Source: Burkholderia sp. USMB20 (GTDB taxonomy: Bacteria; Pseudomonadota; Gammaproteobacteria; Burkholderiales; Burkholderiaceae). From it: 64,000 nucleotides of DNA. Location: contig NZ_JTAN02000017.1 of assembly GCF_000949135.2 (NCBI RefSeq), forward strand, positions 372,001 through 436,000, in the 5' to 3' direction. Position 1 is the stretch's first letter. The number at the start of each line of letters is the position of its first letter. The notes below the pieces were generated by a model. It was not told the origin of the DNA and ran no database searches. It was given only the letters and a program-made list of their open reading frames with translations. Positions 29,166 through 38,200 of the stretch are shown here, in pieces. The translations under genes were made by a program, and so were the position numbers.

Positions 29166-29390
29166 TCACGACGACGTAGCCGACAGATCGCCCGGCTTGC
29201 CGCACACGCCGCTCAGCGAGCGCGCATGGCCGAGCCAGAGCACGAGCGAGCCCGTCGACACGGCGTCCGGCACGACGAATGCGGTCGGATAACCGAAGTG
29301 CTGCGCGAGCACGCCGCCCAGCGCCGGACTGAGCGCCGCGCCGATACCCTGCGCGGTAAGGCACTTGACCTTGAATCGTGCCTCCACCAT
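29166..29390 (-). pseudogene. Remnant of an MFS transporter (C-terminal piece)
   Basis: A 74-codon frame contains the segment AQGIGAALSPALGGVLAQHFGY followed by a hydrophobic stretch ending in LVLWL. This matches the TM10-12 region of drug-type MFS permeases, where the GIGAALS...GG pattern recurs. Nothing of the remaining roughly 350 residues is present on either side. It sits between the porin and the AlkC-like gene and looks like a deletion scar. Confidence 0.6.
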
Positions 29391-29506
29391 GAGCCAGTAC
29401 CCGCAAGGTTCTCCAATTCGGCCCCGTCAAACCGGAATTTGCGCCACCCGCCCGAACACTCGATAGGCTCTAAAAAGCAGACGCGATACGCTCCGGGCAA
29501 GGCCAC

Positions 29507-30616
29507 TTACACGACAAGCTCGAAGAACGATTGCGCGACGACCTGGCCGTTGACGATCAGCTCGACCTCGTGCCGGCCCGCATAGTGCCGGCGCGTAGTG
29601 AAATCGCGGATCGCCCGGTTGTGCCTCAGCGTGACGCGCTCGCCGGGTTCGAGAATCAGCCCCTTCAGCTTGAACACCTTCGGCGAGGCCTCGCCATTTT
29701 GCTTCACGTACGCGATCCGGTAATCGACGACGAGCCGCTGCGCGACGTCGGCCGTGGAATGCAGCTCGCAGTCGAGCGCGATCGACTCGCCGAGCGCCAC
29801 CTGCGCGGGCATCACGCCGAACGGGCCGACGGCGATGCGCGGCGCGCTTTCGGCGCCGAGTATCGCGAGCGCGCACGCATCGCCCTGCTTCACGAGCGTG
29901 CGCAGCGCATGCCGGACGATCCAGCGCGTATGCGGATGATCGTCGCCCCATCGTTCGGCGCAATCGAGCACCCAGGCCGGATGCGATTTCGCCACATCGT
30001 TCAGGTGATTCGCGACCGAGCGGCGCACGTATGCGCTCGGGTCCGCGCGAAGCGTGTCGAGGATCCGTGCCGCGAGCGCCGGGTCGGCCTCGATCTCGCG
30101 CAGACGGAACGACCACGGCAAGCGCGGGCGGCTTCCCTCGCTGGCGAGCCGGCGCACGGCATCGTCCGCATCATGCGACCAGGCCTCCATCGTCGCGAGC
30201 GCGCGCGCCGTATCGATGCGCAGGAATTCGCGCACCGCGAATTCCGACGTGCCGAACAGCGTGAAGCATTTCAGCGCGTCCATCGAACGGTCGAACGCGT
30301 GCCGACCGTACTGCCCGACATAGTCGGGCGCGACGAGCGACACGAATCCGCGGCCCAATCGTGGCGCCGCCTCCTGCAGCAGCGCCAGCACGGCGTCGTA
30401 TCCGCCGGGCAATGAACGCGCCGCCGCGTCGATCGCGACGCTGGCGCGCCTCACACGCTCCATCAGCGTCAGGTCGCCAAGGCCGTCAAGCGCCGTCGCC
30501 AGAAATGCCTCCCGGTCGAACGCAGGTTCGATCGCATGCAGCACGTCGGACAGCGTGCGGAATCGCTGCTCGGACAGCGAATCTTTCAGCAGGACGGGAA
30601 CTTGAGTGGTGGTCAT
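29507..30616 (-). CDS. AlkC-like DNA alkylation repair protein with C-terminal Ig-like domain
   Basis: HEAT-like repeat DNA glycosylase family protein of 369 residues. The repeats span about residues 90-265 with the typical ALATMEAWSHDADDAVRRLASEG and PSAYVRRSVANHLNDVAKSHP units, and a C-terminal beta-rich domain (about 275-369) follows, as in AlkC proteins that carry a bacterial Ig-like fold. Known members remove N3-methylated purines or methylcytosine from DNA. Start ATG 30616 begins MTTTQVPVLLKD. It is the last host-like gene before the integrase relic. The enzymatic specificity is inferred from family only. Confidence 0.85.
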   Translation of the reverse strand: MTTTQVPVLLKDSLSEQRFRTLSDVLHAIEPAFDREAFLATALDGLGDLTLMERVRRASVAIDAAARSLPGGYDAVLALLQEAAPRLGRGFVSLVAPDYVGQYGRHAFDRSMDALKCFTLFGTSEFAVREFLRIDTARALATMEAWSHDADDAVRRLASEGSRPRLPWSFRLREIEADPALAARILDTLRADPSAYVRRSVANHLNDVAKSHPAWVLDCAERWGDDHPHTRWIVRHALRTLVKQGDACALAILGAESAPRIAVGPFGVMPAQVALGESIALDCELHSTADVAQRLVVDYRIAYVKQNGEASPKVFKLKGLILEPGERVTLRHNRAIRDFTTRRHYAGRHEVELIVNGQVVAQSFFELVV

Positions 30617-30768
30617 GACGGAAGGGAGACGCGGTGCGCCACTGATCGATGGATACGAAAGCGCACAGTATCGCCGAAGCCCATGCCATTTCCTGTCAGT
30701 AGACCGTGACCGGCCGGAACACGCTCGCGCGGGACGCAGCCGACTCGTGCTCATCGGCGCACTGGGTT

Positions 30769-31014
30769 TCACGCTCGACGGCATCGCGCGGCTATTGGCG
30801 ATGACCGCGCGTCGGTCGTCGAGCGCGCCCACGTCTTGCCGAACGGCTTGTCGCGTTGCTTGCCACTGATACTGACACGAACAGACCAGATTTTCCCGCC
30901 GGCCGGCCCCACGCGCAGGGACGGTCCGCGCCGTCCGACAGGAAAGACCGCTTTCCGGTCGCCTTCGCAGCCTCGATTTGCCTGACCGTCAACGGACTCG
31001 TGATCGTCCTCCAT
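30769..31014 (-). pseudogene. Frameshifted N-terminal fragment of a P4-type tyrosine integrase (DUF4102)
   Basis: Two overlapping minus-strand frames join into one integrase N terminus. The first reads SPLTVRQIEAAKATGKRSFL; after a shift near 30935 the other continues SLRVGPAGGKIWSVRVSISG and then QRDKPFG..DARSSPIAARCRRA. This is the DUF4102 arm-binding domain found at the start of P4-like island integrases. About 80 codons remain of the usual 400; the catalytic domain is gone. It reads away from the repeats at 31.07-31.33 kb, as integrases normally lie next to the attachment site. Confidence 0.75.
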
Positions 31015-31068
31015 CGATATCGTGCCCCGATCGGCCCACGCCTCCCGAGCAGAGCCGCCCCCACACCA

Positions 31069-31230
31069 CGAACCCTGAAAAACACGAAAAAGTTGCGGTT
31101 CGGAGAGGATTTCCGCGGCAGTGGTCGGATCATCCATTTCCGGAAAACCCTTGTCAGACGGGGCTCTGACGGATTTCAGCGGCCCCGGCCGGATCACCCG
31201 GAAAGTAATCGCAATTCATATAACTTTGAA
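31069..31230. repeat. Degenerate direct repeat, left copy (partner at 51658-51815)
   Basis: Starts CGAACCCTGAAAAACACGAA and ends in AATTCATATAACTTT. It aligns collinearly with 51658-51815: both begin with two A-tract motifs followed by TTGCGG, share ACGGATT about 100 bp in and [AG]ATTCAT[AT]TAACTTT about 140 bp in. It lies immediately upstream of the integrase relic, so it is probably integrase-binding or attachment DNA. Confidence 0.6.
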
Positions 31231-31306
31231 TCATGGCTGTGTCCCGAGGCAATGCCAGTAAGGCTTTACGCTCCGCCCCCAAAAATCGAACTTCCCTTAC
31301 CCCAGT

Positions 31307-31330
31307 CGAACACTAAAAAAACACTAAAAA
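31307..31330. repeat. 24-bp A-tract direct repeat, island left end
   Basis: CGAACACTAAAAA, then A, then ACACTAAAAA. It matches 51658-51681 at 23 of 24 positions, 20.35 kb away. Each copy holds two ACACTAAAAA units spaced 11 bp apart, as expected for arm-type integrase sites. Confidence 0.75.
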
Positions 31331-31427
31331 GCAGCCGCGACGAAGCCCCAGATCCGGCGAGCGCGGGAAGTCGGCAGCGTTCTCGGCAGCATCCGAACTA
31401 CTCGTCGTGTATGAGTGATCGGTACGA

Positions 31428-31823
31428 TTACTTGATCAACTGCATCCCCGCGACCTTCGAGGCAGACACGTCGAAAGTAGCCGTGTACTCGCACTCGGCT
31501 ACATGCCCGGAACGCTCGATCAGGCAGTCCGCGAAATCCGCCTTTGAAGATGCGAAAACGCGAAGTGCCTTACGTACCGTGTCAGCACTTTCGACGACCA
31601 GTTCTTTGGTCCCGATCATTGATTCGACGATGTCCTTCATCTGCTCTCGTTCGACACCGTAGCAGCGCCCAAGTACCCAGACGACCTCGATTAATGCGAC
31701 CTGCGAAACATATCCCGGCCGCTCGGGCGACAGGGACTCCATCAGTGCCGTCGCCTTCTTCGACTGAACTTCATCGTCTTGCGCGAAGTAGCGAACTAGC
31801 ACGTTTGTATCCAGTCCGATCAT
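31428..31823 (-). CDS. PIN-domain toxin (VapC-like ribonuclease)
   Basis: Toxin of 131 residues from a type II toxin-antitoxin pair. The acidic PIN residues are present: Asp5 (GLDTNVLVRYF), Glu46 (ALIEVVWVL), Asp96/Asp99 (SKADFADCLI) and Asp118 (TATFD). PIN toxins cut RNA, often initiator tRNA or rRNA. The start codon overlaps the antitoxin stop by 4 bp. The partner is an AbrB-type rather than a ribbon-helix-helix antitoxin, a common combination. Confidence 0.92.
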   Translation of the reverse strand: MIGLDTNVLVRYFAQDDEVQSKKATALMESLSPERPGYVSQVALIEVVWVLGRCYGVEREQMKDIVESMIGTKELVVESADTVRKALRVFASSKADFADCLIERSGHVAECEYTATFDVSASKVAGMQLIK

Positions 31824-32065
31824 CGCGCTGACGCCCCCTGCTCGGCGATGGCCTGATTCATGTCGTCAATCGACACCGGTTTCTCAGGCTTCTTCACAAC
31901 GCCCTTGAGCTCCACGAGCGAGCGCGTCGCTGGATAGACCTCGTACCGGCCTGTCGCCTCATTGAAGCTAAATTCGATCCGGTCGCCGGCCTCCAAGCCA
32001 AGCTGATTACGCACGTCCACCGGGATCGTGACCTGCCCCTTTGAAGTAATAGTTGCTGCTGTCAT
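31820..32065 (-). CDS. AbrB/MazE-type antitoxin
   Basis: Antitoxin of 81 residues with an N-terminal SpoVT/AbrB swapped-hairpin DNA-binding domain (ITSKGQVTIPVDVRNQLGLE and the following AGDRIEF) and an acidic C-terminal tail that would wrap the PIN toxin. It is first in the operon and translationally coupled to the toxin. The 22-bp palindrome at 32081-32102, 15 bp upstream of its start, is the likely autoregulatory site. Confidence 0.92.
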   Translation of the reverse strand: MTAATITSKGQVTIPVDVRNQLGLEAGDRIEFSFNEATGRYEVYPATRSLVELKGVVKKPEKPVSIDDMNQAIAEQGASAR

Positions 32066-32080
32066 AGTGACACCTCCTGA

Positions 32081-32102
32081 TTCCTTACTTTATGGTAAGG
32101 AA
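32081..32102. promoter_or_regulatory. Operator of the AbrB/PIN toxin-antitoxin operon
   Basis: Inverted repeat TTCCTTAC-tttatg-GTAAGGAA with perfect 8-bp arms directly upstream of the antitoxin start and its GGAGG ribosome-binding site. AbrB-type antitoxins repress their own promoters by binding such palindromes. Confidence 0.7.
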
Positions 32103-32225
32103 AACCAAAAAGCAAGAATGACTTCCATACGTACCGGACCGCCAACCCTAAATCCTCGGCCTGGATCATTATTTCCACCTCCATGCCTAGATCGCTCACT
32201 CTCCAGTCATACAGGATATGGATTT

Positions 32226-32238
32226 ACATATCATATGT
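32226..32238. promoter_or_regulatory. AT-rich palindrome upstream of the WYL regulator / Wadjet operon
   Basis: ACATAT-C-ATATGT, perfect 13-bp palindrome, 42 bp before the WYL regulator start. BrxR/CapW-type regulators bind inverted repeats in their own promoters, so this is a candidate operator for the whole jet transcript. Confidence 0.5.
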
Positions 32239-32280
32239 TTTTGCATACCATATCGATGACCAGTAGGAGGCAACGTCGAC

Positions 32281-33114
32281 ATGTCTATTGAGGGCCGTCA
32301 GGAAAGAGAGGCCAAAGTTGGCCGGATCCTTCTCTGGGAAGGTCGGGTCAGTCGCGGCAGGCTCGTCACTGAGTTTGGATTGAGTCCTATACGAGCCAGC
32401 GAGTGGCTTCGCGACTTCCGTGAGTCCTATCCGGATTGGGTGACCTGGGACAGCAAGCGCAAGGCGGACGTGGCGACCTCCATGGCATACTCTGACGCCG
32501 AACGCGCCGCGCACGCCTCGCGGTCAAGCGCCATTAGCGCCATGCTGGCCCCACATGCCCTGAACGCGCCGGGCAAGCCACTTTCAATTTCGTGGGACTT
32601 TGCCCACACCTCGCCACGTATCTTCTCCCGGTTAAGCCTGGCCATCGCGGATCACCTCAGAGTGAAGTTCCTCTATTGCTCCATGAATAACCCGGAGCCA
32701 CACGAGCGAATCGTCGAGCCTCACAGCCTGTTACGAGCGGGACGACGGTGGCATGTTCGCGGCTACTGTCTGCATCGGCAAGATTTCCGTGACTTCGTAT
32801 TAGGGCGAATGAGCAATATCAAACTGCTCTCAGATCCCAGCTTGATAGATGTCTCGACCGACGTCGCCTGGTCCACAGTTCTTCAGGTCAGGATTACCGC
32901 TCACCCTAGCCTAGCCCCATCGCAGCAACTGGTTGTCAGAAATGAATACTTCAATGGGGCCTCGGCGCGAATCGAAAGCTGCAGAGCAGCCCTCCTGAAA
33001 TACATGGTGCAGGAACTCATGGCAGCGACGGACATCAATCGACAGATGCCCCCCGACTATCAAATGGCGGTTGAGAACACGGAGGAGTGCCAGCAATGGC
33101 TGTTCATGACCTAA
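32281..33114 (+). CDS. WYL-domain transcriptional regulator (BrxR/CapW-like) leading the Wadjet operon
   Basis: Regulator of 277 residues with three parts: N-terminal winged helix (VGRILLWEGRVSRGRLVTEF, about residues 13-60), central WYL domain (FLYCSMNNPEPHERIVEPHS..RWHVRGYC, about 125-180) and a C-terminal WCX-like extension. Proteins of this architecture repress BREX, CBASS and other defence operons until a ligand, often a nucleic acid signal, binds the WYL domain. Its last 19 bp overlap the jetA start, so it is the first gene of the defence operon, not a bystander. Inference: it keeps Wadjet expression low in the absence of invading DNA. Confidence 0.87.
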   Translation: MSIEGRQEREAKVGRILLWEGRVSRGRLVTEFGLSPIRASEWLRDFRESYPDWVTWDSKRKADVATSMAYSDAERAAHASRSSAISAMLAPHALNAPGKPLSISWDFAHTSPRIFSRLSLAIADHLRVKFLYCSMNNPEPHERIVEPHSLLRAGRRWHVRGYCLHRQDFRDFVLGRMSNIKLLSDPSLIDVSTDVAWSTVLQVRITAHPSLAPSQQLVVRNEYFNGASARIESCRAALLKYMVQELMAATDINRQMPPDYQMAVENTEECQQWLFMT

Positions 33115-34589
33115 CCGATCAAATTCGCCAAGAGAAGGTGGCCGAACGCTATCCGCCGCTCTTCAAACGCCTGCCCGACCGCCTTTTCGCGCCGCTGGCC
33201 TCAGCCAATCGCTTCCAATATTGGACATTGCTGTGCGTGCTGCACGCCAAACGCTTCGGACCGGAGGCCCCATTGCCGCCGAGCACCGGCTTCTTGATGC
33301 GCGAAATCACTGCCGACATCGCCGAGGAACTCCAGTACCAGGATTGGACTCCGGAAGGCGATGACGTGACGCCAGCCACACCGCTGGCGATCCGAGCCAT
33401 CATGGTCTTCAACCGCTTGCGCGATGCGGGGTGGATTCGCGTGGACCGAGTGGGCGTGCGCGAGATGGTGACGATGGCACCCGCCGTCGCCCAGTTCATG
33501 AACCGCCTAGTCGAGTTCGCTCACACCGGCCCGGAATTCGTCTCTGGCAAAGTCCGCAGCATCGAAGCCAACCTGAAGCTGCTTCTGGACGAGAGTACAG
33601 ATGGGGCCTCGCTACAGGAGGCAGCCCGCCAGTCGCGCGCCCTACTTGAACACGTCCGCATTGCAGGTACGAATGTGCGCGATCTGATGTTGGAGATCGG
33701 TCGCGTCGACGCCACCGGCGAGTTCGTGCGACGCTTCTTCGACGACTACGTCGAGCGCATGTTCATCGGCGACTACAAGGAACTGCGTACACGCGAGCAT
33801 CCCCTGGCCCGGCGCCAAGAGATCCTACGCATGGTGGCCCATATCCAGCAGACGCAAGACCTGCGCGCTCGGCTAATCCAGTGGTACCTCGAGAAGCAGG
33901 CTGGCCGCGACCCTACCCGCGCTGAAGCCATGTTCGAGCGCGACATCCAGAAGGTAGAGGATCTGCGCCGGATCGACGAATACCTGGATCGGCTGGACGA
34001 CGAAATCCGGCGCGCCAACAAGCTGGCGTTGGCCTACCTAGACTACCGGCTTCGGGCCGCCCGCCCCCTCGACGAATTGATCAATCAAGCCATCGACACC
34101 GTTGTCAAGCAGGGCACCAAGGCGGCGGCACTGGCACCGTTTGCTCCCGGAGACTGCATCGGTGGCGAACGGCTCGCTTCGCCCCGCGTCGAGACCAAGC
34201 GTCCGCCGCCCGGCGGACTACGCAAACAAACGATGTCCCCGGAGCAGGAGGCCAGGGCCCGCCTGGCCCTGATGGCTCGGGACCGGCGCACTATGTCGCT
34301 GCCAAAGCTCGCGGCGTTTGTGCGCCAACAGCTAGGCGAGGCTGATGCAGTGCCCAGCACCGCCCTCCAAGTGAATAACGTTGAGTCAATCCGAGCGCTA
34401 CAGGTCTTGTGCACGATTGCTACAGCGAACGCGACGTCCAGCAAGGTGCTGCGCGCCAACGCACGGGCAATGAGCAGCGGATTCACCACGGTCCGGATGG
34501 AAGGCGCGGAGGTTCAGAGCCAGGGCATCTCTCACCTGCCCTTCACGATCGCAAGAACAATCAAGCCTGCCAAGGGAGGAAGCCAATGA
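33096..34589 (+). CDS. jetA: Wadjet system subunit JetA-like (kleisin/MukF-like)
   Basis: Protein of 497 residues beginning MAVHDLTDQIRQEKVAERYP. The N-terminal part (LPDRLFAPLASANRFQYWTLLCVL) is a predicted winged helix and the middle (about 200-340) is long, charged and coiled-coil-like, as in the kleisin subunit that bridges the SMC heads. It resembles the DUF5716-type JetA of Wadjet types II/III more than the DUF3375 type, though I cannot run the profile. Start ATG 33096 has GGAGGAG 8 bp upstream. The role is clear from context: it is followed by JetB-, JetC- and JetD-like genes, each joined by a 4-bp ATGA overlap. Confidence 0.87.
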   Translation: MAVHDLTDQIRQEKVAERYPPLFKRLPDRLFAPLASANRFQYWTLLCVLHAKRFGPEAPLPPSTGFLMREITADIAEELQYQDWTPEGDDVTPATPLAIRAIMVFNRLRDAGWIRVDRVGVREMVTMAPAVAQFMNRLVEFAHTGPEFVSGKVRSIEANLKLLLDESTDGASLQEAARQSRALLEHVRIAGTNVRDLMLEIGRVDATGEFVRRFFDDYVERMFIGDYKELRTREHPLARRQEILRMVAHIQQTQDLRARLIQWYLEKQAGRDPTRAEAMFERDIQKVEDLRRIDEYLDRLDDEIRRANKLALAYLDYRLRAARPLDELINQAIDTVVKQGTKAAALAPFAPGDCIGGERLASPRVETKRPPPGGLRKQTMSPEQEARARLALMARDRRTMSLPKLAAFVRQQLGEADAVPSTALQVNNVESIRALQVLCTIATANATSSKVLRANARAMSSGFTTVRMEGAEVQSQGISHLPFTIARTIKPAKGGSQ

Positions 34590-35248
34590 GTTTCTGGACG
34601 GATGCGGCTACGGCCACCAAGAACGTCGTCACCGAGGATGATTTCGAGGCAGCGGCGAATCGACTAATCACCGAACAGGTCTTGTACGCCGCGGATCGCG
34701 CCAGCAAGGTGGCCTACGGGCTGATCCGCGACTTCGAGCGTGAGTTCAAGCGGGCTCTGGAACCCCTGGGCTACATCGTGCGTGTCAACAGCCAACTGCG
34801 ATATGCCTGCGCTATCCCCAAACACGCCAAGGCCTCGCCGGTCACCGTGGACCAGACGCTGCTCGCACTGGTGCTACGCAAAATCTTCGACGAGGAGACT
34901 CGATCCGGGCACCATGATGAGAACGGCGAGGTGGCCTGTGATCTGGTCACGCTGGAGTTCAAGTACAAGCAAATGACCGGGGGCCGCGAGTTGGCCACTG
35001 GAGGGAAGCTCGCCACGCTGATCCAGTGGATGCGGCGCTGGGGCCTCGCCCGGGTGTCGGACGAGGACGGCAACCAGTTCGGTCACGATACGGATCAACC
35101 ATACGTGGTCATCATCCGCCCCGGCATCGCCGAGGTCCTAGGAGAGGCGGCGCTGGCACGCATCGCCCTGTTCACCAGCCCCGACGCCGAGGTGGACAGC
35201 GTGACCCCTGCGGTCGCCTCCACCACGGAAGAAGGCGGTGCCGTATGA
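34586..35248 (+). CDS. jetB: Wadjet system subunit JetB-like (DUF4194, MukE/KITE-like)
   Basis: Protein of 220 residues of the DUF4194 type: mixed alpha/beta winged-helix dimer that in known Wadjet complexes sits on the kleisin next to the SMC heads. Segments LITEQVLYAADRASKVAYGL, VDQTLLALVLRKIFDEETR and QPYVVIIRPGIAEVL fit the family. Start ATG 34586 overlaps the jetA stop (ATGA) behind AGGGAGGA. The extended acidic C-terminal tail (after about 200) is probably disordered. Confidence 0.87.
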   Translation: MSFWTDAATATKNVVTEDDFEAAANRLITEQVLYAADRASKVAYGLIRDFEREFKRALEPLGYIVRVNSQLRYACAIPKHAKASPVTVDQTLLALVLRKIFDEETRSGHHDENGEVACDLVTLEFKYKQMTGGRELATGGKLATLIQWMRRWGLARVSDEDGNQFGHDTDQPYVVIIRPGIAEVLGEAALARIALFTSPDAEVDSVTPAVASTTEEGGAV

Positions 35249-38200
35249 AGAAGCTGATCCGGATCCGAGTAGTCCAGTTTTTCTTGTACGAAATGCGTGA
35301 TGTCGAAGTCGGCACAAACTGCGGCATCTTCGGCGCCAACGGCAGCGGCAAATCCTCGCTCCTGGACGCCGTGCAAATCGTGATGCTAGGGGCCAACGAG
35401 AGCCGCGGTAGCGCCGGCGTCGCCTTCAATGCACAAGCGGACGAGTCCAACCACAACAGCCGCAATATCCGCAGCTATTGCCTAGGCCAGTACGGCGACT
35501 CACCGGATGCGCGCGTTCGCGACAGTGCCAACACCTACATCACCCTAGTCTGGGAAGACACGACGACTCAGGAAATTGTCTCGACCGGTGTCAGCATCTA
35601 CGTGAGCGCCGACCGCGAGAAGTCCGACGTGCAGGGTCGCTACATTCTTCCCGCGGACATCGCGCTTAGCGACCATCTGGAACTGGTCGATGGCGAATAT
35701 CGGCCACGGCCATGGGCGAGCTTCAGACAGATGCTCTCACAACGTGCTCACGGCGAGGAAGTGCTCTTCCATGACTCCGAGCGCTTCGTCAACGCGATGC
35801 TGTTCCGGCTAAGGGGCACACGTGGTGCGCCGCGCTTGGATGCCTATCGCCAAGCGTTCCGTTTCGGCCTGCGCATGAAGTTCGACAGGAGCGTCGACGA
35901 CATCGTCCGCCAGCAGGTGCTGGAGACCCGGCCGACCAACATCAAGCGATTCAAGGAAGTGCTACACACTTTCCAGGAGATGGCCGCCCTCGTGCGCAAC
36001 GTGCAGGACAAGCTCGACGAGGCTGAATTGATCGAGACGGATTTCGCCGATGCACACCGACGCAACAGCCATTCGGTCTCGCTCGCTGCCTTGGCCCAAG
36101 CTGCAGAACTCGAGGTTGCCAACGAGGCGGTGACCGCCGCAGAGGAAGCCGAGGGCCGGGCATCAGCAGCACTGGAAGCCGCCAATGCGCGACGTGACGA
36201 AATCAACCGTCAGGTCGAAGCGGCCGAACAACACGCGCGCGATAGCGCCTCTGCTCGGGACAAGCACGCGTCCCACGCGGACGCTGCGTTGCTGCGGGAA
36301 AGCCTCGCCAAGATACAAAACCGGCTCACTGAACAAAGGACCGGACTGCATCGCAGCATCAAAGCCATCGGTAGGGCTATCGACGCGCAGATCCCTGGCA
36401 AGCTCGTCGCCAACAGCGACGAGGCCACGGCACTGGCGCTCAAGGACGTCCACGCACTGCTAGACGGGGATAACATCAGCAGACGCGATGCAGTAGAGGC
36501 GACAGTCCGCAAGGCGCTGCGCGCAGCCAAGCTATTAAGCAACGAGGTGTTCGAGGAGATGCAGTCCGTTGGTCGCGTGCAGACGGCAACCGAGGCCGAG
36601 CTCGCCGCCGTCCAAGATAACCAGGAGCGTATCGCCAAGGGCAAGCCCCCTCTGGAGGGGCCGGCTGCGGCGCTCAAACGCGCGCTAGCCAACGCTGGCG
36701 TGGACGCTACTCCGGTGTGCGACCTGGTGCGTGTCGACGACCCAGACTGGCAACCTGCCATCGAGTCCTATCTGGGTACGTCAAACATGCAAGCCCTGCT
36801 AGTTGACGAGACCGACGAGCGCAAGGCATTCCGGGTGTCGCGTCAGGCTGCGATCTACGATGCGAAGGTCGTGATGCCCAGCAAATTCTCCGGTCGCAGC
36901 AGCCCCAGGCGCGGTGCCGTGGCAGAGCTAATCAGTGGTAACAGCGCCGCAGCGGTCAACTACCTGCGATCCAAGTTCGGTGACACGCAACGGGCGGAAA
37001 CTGAGGACGAATGCTTCGCTCATCGCTTCGCATTGACCAAGGACGGCATGTTGCTGGCTGATGGCGAGATGGTACGCAAGAAGCCGGGGAATCCCGCCCT
37101 CTTCAAGATCGGCCCGACCTCTGCAGCGACTCGCACTTCTATCGCCGAACAAGCCCGTCAGCTCCAAGAGAAAATTGATGACCTCAAGGAAAGGTACGCC
37201 AAGCTCAAGCAGCTCTTGAATAACCTTGGCCCATTCGTGGGTGGAGAGCAGGAGAAGATTCATGAGGTTCTCGAAATCTTCGATCGGGTGATCAAAGAGG
37301 CTGCCGACGAGGAGGATCTGACGCAGCGTCTGCAAGCCCTCGATACTGACGAGTATCGCCAGTTGGTGCAGGTAGCTGAAGCAGCAGAAGCCACCCTGGC
37401 CGATGTGCGCAAACAACTTCTTGCTGCTGCCAAGGCGGTCGGTGCAGCAGAGACAGCATGTCAGCAAAAGCGCGAAGACACCAAGACGAAGCAGACCCGG
37501 GCCGTTACCCAGAACGGAATCGCTGAAGCAGCACGTGCGGTTGACGGCTACGACGCCGACTACGCATCAGACCAATGGGAAAGGCTATTGACACGCCAGG
37601 GCCTGTCTTTCAATGAGATCGTCGCCGATTGCAAACACCGCGGCAACCGCGCTGAGACTGACTCCCGTCAGAAATGGTCCAGTGCCATGCAGAAGCTGTC
37701 GGCGTTCCTTGTCAGGCATAACGAGTTCATGCCTGCCGGGACCCAGGACGACTGGCGCAGCGCCCGCGCTTGGCTGGACGCACGGGTCATAGTCCTAACC
37801 GAGACGGGCCTGCGCGAAAATAAGGCTCGGATGGAAGATGCCCTGAGCGCCGCCAAGAGCACCTTCCGCAACGACGTTGCGGTGGCTCTGCACGAGCACC
37901 TTGAGTGGTTGAGCGACACCGTCAACCGAATGAACGAGGCCCTGCGCCTGGCGCCGATGTTCACCAACAACGAACGCTACCAGTTCCGCTCACATGTGCG
38001 ACCTGCTTTCGCCGTGCTGCTGAAGTTCATCAAGGATGTCGCCCAATACGGCCCGACCGAGGACTTGCTCGGCGGTGCCGGAGAGCTGCCCAAGGAGTTC
38101 GAAGAGCTGATGCGCGAAAAGACGGTCACCGGGGCGGCCGCGATGAAGTCCCCCCTGGACGACTATCGCGAGTTCTTCGACTTCGACATCGAGGTACTCC

